From contig QKWP01001178.1 in NCBI GenBank assembly GCA_003550325.1, positions 1-64,000 of the forward strand: 64,000 nt of DNA, read 5' to 3'. The notes below the pieces were generated by a model, which was not told where the DNA came from, did no database searches, and saw only the letters and a program-made list of their open reading frames with translations. Source of the stretch: Gigaspora rosea (lineage: Eukaryota; Glomeromycota; Glomeromycetes; Diversisporales; Gigasporaceae). Positions 53,684-64,000 of the stretch are shown one piece after another (position 1 is the stretch's first letter; each line of letters opens with the position of its first letter). Position numbers and translations under genes: made by a program.

Positions 53684-53933
53684 AGGCTATTCAAAGTTGA
53701 TTAGTTGTTTAACGTCAATATTTTGGGCTCAGACGCGGGGGGGGGGGAGGGAAAATTTAAGCAAACACATAAATGCCACTGAATATTTGATTAATATTAT
53801 TGGTCAGTTTAATCACATGATTATTGACAATTTTTCTGTATTGTGATTGGCTTGTTTAATTTCGGGGTGACAGCTGATCGAGAGGGGGGGTACGTTAGAC
53901 AACTATTCAACTTTGAACGGCCTAAGCTTAATC
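53684..53933. mobile_element. Harbinger-like MITE, diverged
   Basis: AGGCTATTCAAAGTTGATTA against CAACTTTGAACGGCCT with TTA/TAA flanks; contains a G run near 53739. Same family as 14385-14606. Confidence 0.6.
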
Positions 53934-54251
53934 CTGGTCATTACTCAAACAATACCTCTTGACGTTATTTTGCTTTTATACAGTTTATCATCAGTTCCTG
54001 GTTTAGCGCGACTGCGTCGTGCAGCTACTTATTTTTTAATAATTTTAATACTACGTATTAATAAAAATTTTTATAATAAATATATAACTTATATCAAAAT
54101 TTTATTTATTTTTACTACAATTTTAAACACATTATTCTATTCGCATCTATATTTAATAATTTACACTCTAATACAATGTTCTAATAATAATATACTCAAT
54201 TTTTATTTTAACATTTAATCTATTTACAAAATAATAACTACTACTAATATA

Positions 54252-56832
54252 CTATATATATTTAATCGAATTTTTAAGTGTAGATTTCTTGTTAAGTACA
54301 TTTTCTAATGCTCTTGTTCCTTCTAATCCAAAATTATTTAAACTAAGATCTAAAGAACGACGTGTAGTATTTTTGTAAAGTGCATTTGCTAATGCTTTAC
54401 CTCCTTCTAATCCAAGTTTATTATATTGAAGATTTAAAGAAGTCAATGTAGTGTTCTTGCAAAGCATATCTGCTAATGCCTTTCCTCCTTCTGGTCCAAG
54501 ATTATTATTACTAAGATTTAAAGAAGTCAGTATAGTGTTTTTATAAAGTGCATTTGCCAATGCTTTTCCTCCTTCTGAACCAAGATTATTATTGTTAAGA
54601 ATCAACGAAGTTAGCGTGGAGTTCTTGTAAAGTGCATCAGCTAATGCTTTTCCTCCTTCTGGACCAAGAAAATTCTTTTGAAGGTTCAAATCGGTCAGTG
54701 TGTTGTTTTTGCAAAGTGCATCTGATATTGCTTTTCCTCCTGATCTAATGTTATTATGACCAAGATCTAATGAAGTTAGCGTATTGTTTTTGTAAAGTGC
54801 ATCTGCTAGTGCTTTTGCTTCTTCTAATCCAAGATTATTCAAACTAAGGTCCAAAACATTTAGCTTGGTGTTTTTACAAAGCGCATTTGCTAATGCTTTG
54901 CCTCCTTCTAATCCAAGATTATTTTCTTGAAGATTTAAAGAAGTTAATGTAGTATTCTTGCAAAGTGCAATTGCTAATGCTTTTCCTCCTTCTGACCCAA
55001 GATTATTCCATTTAAGATCCAAACAAGTCAGTGTGGTGTTAATGCAAAGTACATCTGCTAATGCTTTCCCTCCTTCTACCCCAATATTATTACCAATGAG
55101 ATTCAAAGAAGTCAAAGTATTGTTCTCGCGAAGTGAATCGGCTAATTGTTTTCCTCCTTCTAATCCAAGATTATTATATTGTAGGTTCAAAAAAGTTAAT
55201 GTAGTGTTCTTACAAAGCATGTTTGCTAGTGCTTTTCCTCCTTCTGGCCCAAGTTTATTACTACTAAGATCCAAAATAGTCAGCATAGAGTTCTTGCAAA
55301 GTGCATCCGATAATGCTTTTCCTCCTCTTGTCCCGAGATTATTTTTAGAAAGATTCAAAGAATTTAGCATGGTATTTTTGTAAAGAGCATCTGCTAATGC
55401 TACACCTCCTTTTGATCCAAATTCGTTACTTTCGAGATTTAAATCTTTCAACGTGGAGTTCTTGCCAAGTACAGTTGCCAATGCTTTTCCTCCTTCTGAT
55501 TCAAGATTATTATTAGCAAAATTCAAAGAAGTTAACGTAGTGTTTTCGCAAAGTGCATCAACTAATGCTTTTACACCTTTATCTCCAAGGCTATTACATT
55601 CAAGATTTAAATATTTTAGCGTATTAGTATTGCAAAGTACAACTATTAATTCGTTTAAATTTTTTAAACCACATTTATTATTAGAAAGATCCCAGGTTGA
55701 ATCAATTATTTGATCATCTATTTGAATTTTCTCCAAAATTTGTTGTTTTAAGATATCGGGAATTAAATTTGCTTCTGGACGATTAGTAGGATTGTTATCC
55801 CAACATTTTTTATAAAGTTCAATGTATTGAGATGGTGTACCTTCAATTGGAATTTCTTTTTTTCCTTGAGATATTGAACTAATAGTTATAAATCGATCGG
55901 TGAATTGGAATGGTGGTCTACCACTTGAAATTTCCCAAAGGATTACTCCAAAACTATAAACGTCAGATTTCATATCACGTCTATATTTGGGGATAATGAA
56001 ACATTGTGGTTCTATATAAGCCAACATTCCATAATAATTTGAACTTGAAGTCATAGATGAATTCTCATTTATAAGTTTTGATAGACCAAAATCTGCAATC
56101 TTTGGTTTTTTTTGATGAATTAAGATATTCTTCGAGTGCTATATTATTTGATATTAGTGCGTTTTTTGAATATTAAATATAAAGCAAAAGCCAATAAAAT
56201 ATATAATAGTACTTACAAGGTCTCTGTGAATAATATTATTATCATGTAAGAAGGAAAGCCCGAGTGCAATTTCCTTAGCAATGCGTAGTTTATCGGTCCA
56301 CTGTAATCTTGTAAAATTTGCTTTTAGGTATTCTCGCAAAGTTCCGTCATCAGCATACTGTAAAACCATATTAAAGTATCCACTGCAATCTACTTATTTT
56401 TATTAAAATTAATTATCTTCATTAGTATGATTATTTTTTATACATACAAAAATTATAATTGTTTATTTACCTTTCGTGATTCCATAAAATCTAATAATAT
56501 TTGGATGATGATCAACTCTCCGCAGTAGTTTAAGCTAATCGTTATGTATTGAATGAAATTAACTTTTATTTTATTATTTTGTAATAAGGTTTTTAATTAA
56601 CAAATCATACCTCATTAATAAAATCTTCAATAATGTTTTCTTTTAAATTTTTATCGAATTTAAGGCATTTAAAAGCAACAATTATTTCACCATCTTTCCA
56701 TTCATATTTAGAAACCTTTCCAAAACCTCCAGAGGCAATCTCTATAGGATTTTTAAATTTATTATATTCAAGATAGTTTATATTGCCATCGGAAATAGCA
56801 CTTTCAAGCGATTCTTCTGATGTATTTTCCAT
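54252..56832 (-). CDS. Protein kinase with 16 C-terminal leucine-rich repeats (RI type)
   Basis: Four exons: 56832-56611, 56534-56471, 56389-56217, 56138-54252, all with GT-AG junctions that keep frame; about 781 residues. The kinase domain shows glycine loop IASGGFGKV, VAFKCL Lys, NIIRFYGITK, hinge MVLQYADDGTL, catalytic IIHRDL-HSKNIL (split by an intron), IADFGLS, and YSFGVILWEISSG. All key residues are present, so it is predicted active. From about residue 300 come 16 repeats of 28 residues of the type LTSLNLQENNLGLEGGKALA, ribonuclease-inhibitor type, forming a curved protein-binding scaffold. Repeat 11 (LDLGHNNIRSGGKA) is one residue short. No lesion seen. A cytoplasmic sensor-kinase role is inferred. 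Confidence 0.85.
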
Positions 56833-59800
56833 GACTTTTGTTTACGTAGTACTGTTTGTTTTTACCAACGAAAAATACCTATTTACTATATATTTAATTT
56901 CGATAAGTATGTACAACGTGACACGAGGGTGCGACCTAAACAAATTTGATCAATTATACGTAGTTAGGGTAATGCATGAAGATCATAATGACAAAAGGTG
57001 CATATAAATTTTTAATTTTGAAGCTTTCAGAAATCTCTATATGTTAATAGAACTATTTTTAATAAATAATTTTTTTAAAATATTATTAAAATTAATATTT
57101 TAATATTTATGTAAATTATAGTTGAGTGATTTTAATAAATTATTGAAAAAGTGGCTCCATTATCATGTAATGCTAATTAAAAGCTTCAAGCTAAAAAATT
57201 ATATGTACTTGCGCTAAAAAATGTAAAGTTAGTATATAGCATAAATTATTAAAACATTGATTAAAATTTAGCCATCAATAAATCCAAATTAATAATTTTT
57301 CATATGCTACCCTGATTTAATTAGGTTAGACTGAACCTTAATGACCTTAATGTGATCAATTCAATAAATCTATAGCTCGCTATATTATAAAGATTGAATT
57401 AAATTCATTGAACATTTAGGATAATAAGATAATTAATAAAATCGAGGGTTATATTTTAATAATATTAAATTTTTATTATTTTTTTCGTATACGTAAATAA
57501 AAGTATATGAACGAACTAGTTTGCCTTTGGATAAAGCTACTTTGCTCGAGAATGAGTACTTATTCGGCATTTACCGAATATCGAGTTTTCGAAAGTCGAA
57601 AGATCGTCAAAAATCGAAAGCAATCCGAAAGTGTTACCGAAAGACAAAAGTGATACTAAAGGCTTATATTAAAAATTAATGTCCAAATATATAATTATCT
57701 TTGCTAATTACGTATGTACGTACGTACGTAAGTACATACTTGCAATCACATATTTATTTATTTAACGTTTGACGCCTTGAAACAACGCTTTTAAAATTGT
57801 GAAACATGAATTTTCCAATTCGATCTTTGTTGTTTGAACGTCTAAGGAAAAATGGCTAAAAAAGGGAACCACTATGACAGGTGTCATCACAAGATTTTCC
57901 ATTTCATGTGAAAATCGCGAATTTTTTGTTTACAGGGAAGAAAAAAAAAAGGAAAAATACGTACGTATGAGAAACTAATGTCTAAACCTATCTTGTTGCA
58001 TTAAGTAAAAATGTCAGGGACGATTTTACCTATAAGAATCTTCTAACTTTAGCCTATATCACCCCTAATTATGACGTTAATAATTTTTAATTGAATTTCG
58101 TGATGACACTTAGCTTTAACGATTTTCTAAAAAAAGTTAATAGAATGTATCACAAATTTGAACGTGTTTTGTATCATATATTTTTGCCTTTGTTCTTGCT
58201 TATGCTCTTGCTTTTGCTTATGCTCTTGCTCTTGTCCCTGCTCTTGATTTACTGTGCAATATCTGAAAAGAAAAATAAAACAATAGTGAATATATTGGCA
58301 AATATTAAGAAAATTTATTATTCTATTATAGATTTTTCATTTTTTTATAATTTTTGGGTCAGATTTTTTGTCGTCTAGATTGTTTGATATCTTACAGTCT
58401 TAATGATTTCTTGATTTATCAACAATAAACACTTTGATGTTTTGATTGTTTTATTCAAAAACGTGATCAGATTGTGCTAATACTAATAAACCGAACGAAC
58501 AGGTTATGATCAAAAATATTATTGTCCAAATTTATTTTTTTTTATTTTTGTTTTTTGGCCTGTACTTTATTATTTCCCAATTTCATTTTATTTTTAATAT
58601 TCGCTTAATTTCTCACATGCATTGATATAGGACATTCTTAAACACCAACCAATTGATCAACCCGTGTTAAAAAATGTGTCAACAATTCGATTTAATTGGC
58701 AGAAATGTTTTTAGCCGATTAAACATATCTGTCATAATTCGGAGTTGAAATTTCCAATAGATTTTGACCTCTAAGCAGGATAACATCTTTAGTAATAGGT
58801 TTAAAAAAAAATGTTACGTTCCAAAATTTGATGCAAAAAAATTATATTTTGCATAGCTCATTGCAATTTTGCGACCCGTATCTTGTTTATATTTTAATTT
58901 ATATAAATAATAAAGTTATTTCTAACAAATTAATTAGTAAAATATGTTGACATTGCCTTTGTAATCGAAGTTACTTAGGCCTTTCTCGTGAATTGAGATG
59001 ATACTACAATCAATTGGTACAAAGATGCTTGAGATATTTATCTCTTTTTAATCGATCGCCGTTATGGTTCAAGAGGATTATCCAATTCCCTAAAAACTTT
59101 AGTACCCAAAGCTTTGGTATCAGAATTTTGACCCATAAACTTTGTCTCAAGCCATTTGTCATCTTAACAATTTTACAAATAACCTGTCACAAGATTGTTA
59201 CAGGTAATAGCAATATTTGACAACACGACATTATGGATTCTTTAATTTTTGTAAAACTCCTCGAAAAAAAGCCGGTATGATACTAGAAATAACCATATTT
59301 ACAATAAAATGTATAATAATACTCGTTTTTGAGTATTAATTTCATTTTTCTTATTTAATAAACATTTCTATACAAAAAGCAGCATAGTAATGTTTGGCAT
59401 CGACGTTGGTCTCTCTGAAGATCCATATTATAAAAAAAAAAGATCGAATCTTAAAGTGAGAGAATACATTTGATCAGTCTTTTTGGTTACTCTATTAATT
59501 GTAGATTTTAACCAATTGGGCAGCTCTATGAAAAAAATTTGTGAGGCGATCGCAACTTCAGGCTTTTTTTTGCAAAAGTTATCATTACAATCAATTTTTT
59601 AGCCAATCCAAGATCGTTCAGTAACAAATCGATAAAACGCTTAAGAGTGTCCTCTAACATCCTTTAATGTGATTGGCTAGTTATCGAAAAATATTGCACA
59701 AGTATAGTACTATGATTAATTGAAATTATCATTAAAGTGACTTTATTGAAGGTTTATCATCACAACACTGTTATCTTTTCATCGAGATAATAAACTCGCT

Positions 59801-60300
59801 TGGCCGGCTAAACTAGTTCCGATAATTAAAAATTGAGCTCCAAACTACTAATTTAGGTGCTTGAGAACACCTTTAATAATTGCTGAAATTATTAATAAAA
59901 TGTTTTGAATTTTAAATTTAAACTAATCAAAGTAATTCATTTTAAGACAGCCTTTACGCCACCCGCAGCCCGACTTTGTTTTTGTGAGTGATACAAATCA
60001 AAAAAGGAAATTTGAATTAAAAATAATTTAAATGCGAAAGTTTGATATTTAGGATCAGAACATTAGCATTAGAATCTTTATAAATAAGGCTGCCACTTAA
60101 TATTCCCACTATTTCTAATTAGTGCATTTCTTCACGCATGTATGGAATAGCCAAAAGTTGTGTTCTCTGATTATCTATTTCCTTTTTAGGAGTTTGCATT
60201 GCTTGTTAAAATATGTACTTTAACACCACTTTTCAAGTTGCTTTGCAATAAAAACAAGTTTTATTTTATTAATATTTATTATTCCAATGAGATAGAGGAA
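56833..60300. other. Intergenic, simple repeats, no gene
   Basis: Upstream region of the LRR kinase, then AT-rich DNA. GTAC tetranucleotide run at 57713-57730; repeated CGAAAG motifs at 57590-57650; a hexanucleotide-like GCTCTTGCTTTT array at 58190-58250 explains the hydrophobic frame 58091-58378. No credible gene. Confidence 0.45.
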
Positions 60301-60329
60301 TTCAAATTTGCCTGATCCATTTTAATGAT

Positions 60330-60510
60330 GCCTGACGAATGACGAAATTGTTTCGTCTAAACGAATGACGAAACCGTTTCGTCAGGCAGCTTCAATTAGA
60401 CGATGACGAATGACGAAATTCGTGACGAATGACGAAATTCGTGACGAATTACGAAACTTGTGACGAATGACGAAACTCATGACGAATGACGAAACTCGTG
60501 ACGAAACTCC
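60330..60510. repeat. Tandem repeat, GACGAAATTCGTGACGAAT unit
   Basis: About eight copies of ATGACGAAA[CT]T plus CGTGACGA. It is followed by TTAGTGCATAAACGCCTTCT (60590), which occurs inverted at about 52770, so this is another member of the 48979-53103 family. Confidence 0.75.
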
Positions 60511-60859
60511 TCGAATATAAGTTATATAATTTAAATCTATAAAAATAAAACGTACGATTTTTTGCTTTAGGAATCATTAAAAACTGGTTAGTGCATAAAC
60601 GCCTTCTGGCGTTCTGAAGCTGCACATACTGGTAAAAAAGTAAATGATCTACATCCGATGTAAAACAAAATTTTGATAGTAATATATTATTTTTTGTTTA
60701 TTTAATAACATAAAAAAGCTCTCTTTATGGTGAGCTAGTAAAATTTTATTTTTATTTTTGTCGTTGGCAGTTTATGTTACACGAAGTTCCGTAATTTTAT
60801 TGGCTCCGAGTAAGATCATTTGCTTTACATAAGGGCACTCCGATATGTATTTAGGATCC

Positions 60860-61155
60860 TTACTCAACGTAATGCCGGCTGACATTTAATTATGGCCAGA
60901 ATTTACAACCATAATGCTGGCCGGTTTATGTAATTCTGGTCAGATCGCTGAATTTTTGAGAATTATCATTTTGCACGGACGGAATTGATATTTTGTCACC
61001 GCAGAAAATCAATAGAATTAATATTAAGAAAGTATTGTAAGACCAGTTACGCCGTAGCAAGACCCTACTAACCTTGAGACACAAATCTTTACAGCTCTTT
61101 CTGTCTGTCGATTCAAGGTTAAGGAGTCTTGGGACAATTGTTGTATAGTTTTGTA
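60860..61155. repeat. Inverted copy of 49430-49740
   Basis: GGATCCTTACTCAACGTAAT, GGCTGACATTTAATTATGGC, GTAAGACCAGTTACGCCGTA and GTCTTGGGACAATTG are found in reverse complement at 49430-49740. Two copies of one element thus flank the LRR kinase gene in opposite orientation. Confidence 0.75.
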
Positions 61156-61158
61156 TTA

Positions 61159-61517
61159 GGCCACGCAAAGTTGATTTTTCGTTTTGCATTACATGGATTT
61201 CAAAATTCGGGACGGACGGGCGGATTTTTTTTTTAATTTACTGCAAATAGAATAATATTCACATTTAAATTTATACAATGTTAATTTTTCATTTTGCGCA
61301 ACAATGAATCAAAAAATTGGTCCGGCAGTCATATTTTTCCTGTCAGTCCTATCGGACAATTACGGGAAATTAAGGTCTCCATCGGATGAAAAGAGTGTAA
61401 ACAATAGATGTCAAAAATCGAACAATTGGACAAATGGGATCTAAAAAAAAAAAATTTGAAAAAATTGAAAAATGGGACGGCGGGTAATGCAAAACGAAAA
61501 ATCACCTTTGCGTGGCC
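61159..61517. mobile_element. PIF/Harbinger-like MITE, GGCCACGCAAAG ends, TTA duplication
   Basis: TTA-GGCCACGCAAAGTTGATTTT and AAATCACCTTTGCGTGGCC-TTA; TAATGCAAAACGAAAAAT recurs in both arms. Related ends at 51960-52006 and 62560-62697. Confidence 0.75.
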
Positions 61518-62534
61518 TTATTATTAATATTTCTGTTCTTCTATCGATATCTCCCTACGAATAGTACATTACATGATCTTTTTAAAGTTAGGGTTAGGGT
61601 TAGTTCCGGTCAATTTTGTCGGGATTTTATTTTTCGTACTATTCTACTTTGAATGGGATTCACCCCACAATTTTTCCCACCCGAATGCCAGAATCACGCC
61701 ATTTCGAAGATTCCTTGATCTTGCATTCAATATCCTTCCCGATTTAGCTAATCAGCGGGCTGTGCGAGAACCGGTTTCCAAAGGTCGATCACGGTACTTC
61801 CGGCAAAATCGTCGTCACGTGTTTCCGACCAAGTCACTTCTACCGCTAACACCATACATTCCCTATAAGAAAAACGTACCGTATAGGCAAGGGATGGAAT
61901 CGGATAGGCACGGGTCAAGATCCGGATTTTTACGGGTATGACCCGAGTTGGTTCGGATTCGGTGGACCGTGCGGGACCGTGTGCCCGTGCCACTTGGACC
62001 GTAAATGGCTCGGGTTTTGCAGTAGTTTAATAGTCGAATCGGCACGGGATTTGGCACGGGTAATGAACGTAAATTCACGTGCCACCGCGATAACGATGTG
62101 GATTAACTATTAAACATTAATTTACATAAGTAATCAATATAAGATGAACAAGCTAACTGCATATGAAGCAAAATTTTTGTAAGAATTTTTGTTGTTAAGA
62201 CACACACAAGGAAGCTTCATTAGTGAAATCATGAGATATCGCTTTACTGATCTTTCGCTCTCCACGAAACGAGCCAACACGTGTGTAACGTACACATACG
62301 TGTCATCTGAACGTGCCATTTCATATGACGTGATATTACGTGACACCCTTTGCTGCAATGTCCGTGCCATTCCGTAAAACGTTCCTGCACGTGCCACAAG
62401 ATCCGTGCCATTCCGAGCATTCTCGACACCAACCTGTACCACCACCCGTACCACTTTTCTTATAGGGATTGTGTTCCATTTTCTGATTTGATTCCTTGTG
62501 CAAAATGTAAATGTGAACATTATTCTATTTGCAA
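61518..62534. repeat. GGTTAG motif and CACGTG/GGCACGGG dispersed repeats, no gene
   Basis: GTTAGGGTTAGGGTTAG at 61588-61604. From 61780 to 62470 there are many CACGTG, GGCACGGG and CCTATAAGAAA motifs. Several overlapping frames on both strands are open but show only this repeat composition. Confidence 0.5.
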
Positions 62535-63256
62535 TAAATTAAAAAAAATCCGTCCGTCCGTCCCGAATTTTGAAATCCATGTAATGCAAAAACGAAAAAT
62601 CAAATTTGCGTTGTCTTAAAGGAATTGGAACTAGTTTTTGAAAAATTTTGGTCGGCGGGTAATGCAAACGAAATTTAACTTTGCGTGTCCTTATCATTTA
62701 CTTTATTTGTTCGGAAAGTATCGAACATTTAACCAAATTTTGGTCCCGGCCTTGCTCATCTTTTATGACTTTTATGTTCATTCATTTCTTTGATCCACAT
62801 AAACTTCCGTCTCAGCATATCTATTTTAGCTTAAGATTTTAAACTATCACATTTCGTCGAGCAAAACATACTGGCCAATTTCATTGGTCGATATAAAATG
62901 GTATAAGTTATGCGATCAGGAAAATCATCAGGCATTTGACTGGTTAACTTTTGGGAGGGGATAATGTTAACCGAAGATTTAACTGAATAGCCTAATTATA
63001 TTCTAATTTTTCAATTATTTTATTTTTTATTTTATATTTACTGTATAACCGCGAAATAGCGCATAAGGGTTTTATTTCGAATTTCGATTTGAATTAAGCT
63101 TAATTTAGGCCGAAATTCAAAATTACACCTCTGCGTGTTATTTCACGATTATACGGTATTTTTTTAATGTTTACTTTTTTTATATGCTCATTTTACCGGG
63201 GACATTAAAGGGAGGGGATGATGTTATCTGAAAAATTAACTTCGAACGGCCTTATT
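62535..63256. repeat. Fragments of two Harbinger-like MITE families
   Basis: 62560-62697 has TAATGCAAA...ACGAAA and TTTGCGT pieces of the 61159 family. 62955-63000 and 63210-63256 have GGGAGGGGAT[AG]ATGTTA and AACTTCGAACGGCCTTA of the 14385 family. Confidence 0.5.
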
Positions 63257-63369
63257 AGTAATAAATATTACATTTACCCATTTTACGTGTATCTATCTGT
63301 TCTCTAAGTATATGTGGTAAATTCTTTTGCAATAATTACGATATGATTCCCCAAAAGTTATTTGCTCTT

Positions 63370-63438
63370 ACCTGACATCACATAGGATGACAATCTAACT
63401 AATCAAATGCTAACCTTAACATTATGTGATGTCAGGTA
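63370..63438. repeat. Short hairpin element
   Basis: TTACCTGACATCACATA and TATGTGATGTCAGGTAA arms separated by about 30 bp. Confidence 0.7.
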
Positions 63439-63439
63439 A

Positions 63440-64000
63440 ATGCCCTGTCGGAGAAATAATTTTGGAGAATTGAGCAGCAACACTTTTGCATTATCTATTA
63501 TTTATAAACTTCTTTATATGGTTTCTTTTCCGTTTTCTAAAAGAATCTGAATGATAAATTCTTTTAAAATTATGTAATTTGATTGGTTAATTATGACGTA
63601 AAATAACGGGTAGATCCACAAAAATTACCAATCATATGATTATATGAATTTCTTCTATCTAACTTGTCAGAATTTTAACATTGTCAGAAAAGGGTTGTTG
63701 TTATAGATGGGTGTGAAATTACTCTTTATAATAAGATGTTTTTGTTGAAATTGTTAAAATTACTTGATGGTGAAATTGGTGAAATTAGTTTTTCAATATT
63801 AAAAATTAATTTAAATTATGTCAAAAATTAATTAAAACTAGGCTAAATCAAATACAATAATTGTTTTAGGTTTAATTTATAAACATATTAAAAATGTTGA
63901 AATTATTGTTGAAATTATTGTTGAAATTAAAAAGTTGAAAATGAATTTCACCCCAACTATAGTTGTCATAAAACCACTTCTGATTGTTCTAGTGTTTTAG
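63440..64000. other. AT-rich terminal DNA, no gene
   Basis: Contains GTTGAAATTGTTAAAAT and GGTGAAATTGGTGAAATTA short repeats; no coding pattern. Confidence 0.5.

Noticed and set aside
54958..55383. Plus-strand frame opposite the LRR region, repetitive Ser/Pro-rich
   Set aside because: Antisense shadow of the 84-bp LRR repeats.
58091..58378. Hydrophobic 95-codon frame that looks like a membrane protein
   Set aside because: The Leu-rich core is produced by a GCTCTTGCTTTT simple repeat; no other support.
61573..62520. Several 60-128 codon frames on both strands
   Set aside because: They overlap each other inside the CACGTG-rich dispersed repeat and do not resemble proteins.
1..64000. tRNA and rRNA genes
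   Set aside because: I looked for T-loop GGTTCGA-type cores with matching acceptor stems and for conserved rRNA blocks and found none that I could support.

Overview
The window is a very AT-rich eukaryotic (fungal) contig. It has short GT-AG introns, large TE content, expanded kinase-like genes of the Sel1/TKL type, a tandem-type hybrid histidine kinase, and a ribonuclease-inhibitor-type LRR protein. This combination is what I would expect of an arbuscular mycorrhizal fungus (Glomeromycotina, Rhizophagus-like). That assignment is inference from gene families, not from a marker gene. Two assembly gaps (runs of N) lie at 12506-13364 and 34219-34785.

Layout. (1) 1-6.1 kb, minus strand: a compact, partly decayed retrovirus-like unit. 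In reading order it has a signal-peptide membrane protein ending in PPPY, a string of tiny one-pass membrane proteins with touching or overlapping start/stop codons, two small soluble ORFs, a Gag with two CCHC zinc knuckles, a retropepsin in the -1 frame, and an open frame that carries an endonuclease IV (AP endonuclease) domain running off the left edge. (2) 7.3-11.6 kb, plus strand: a hybrid histidine kinase pseudogene. (3) 11.6-19.5 kb: foldback and TIR elements and AT-rich DNA without genes. (4) 19,546-24,313: an LTR retrotransposon with ATAG target-site duplications whose pol region is replaced by two decayed host-type protein kinase fragments. (5) 25-40 kb: nested MITEs, direct and tandem repeats, a heptad-repeat coiled-coil gene and a kinase pseudogene. 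(6) 41.0-48.2 kb, minus strand: an unusual multidomain locus with a pseudokinase, a tandem MACPF-like domain, an MLKL-like four-helix region, a second pseudokinase and Sel1 repeats. (7) 49-53 kb: a 4.1 kb TIR element holding other elements. (8) 54.25-56.83 kb, minus strand: an apparently intact kinase with 16 leucine-rich repeats. (9) 57-64 kb: MITEs and CACGTG-rich repeats.

How things fit. The best-preserved gene is the kinase-LRR gene. The 41-48 kb locus and this gene together look like part of a signalling or cell-death-type receptor/effector repertoire (inference). Most other DNA is transposon-derived. Target-site signatures seen by eye include TA (Tc1/mariner-like), TTA (PIF/Harbinger-like) and 4-bp (LTR element). 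Many lesions are C-to-T or G-to-A type changes, which suggests methylation-linked decay. The strongest candidates for something undescribed are the retroelement with an endonuclease IV domain plus a cassette of small membrane proteins, the kinase-bearing LTR element, and the MACPF-like/4-helix/double-pseudokinase/Sel1 architecture.
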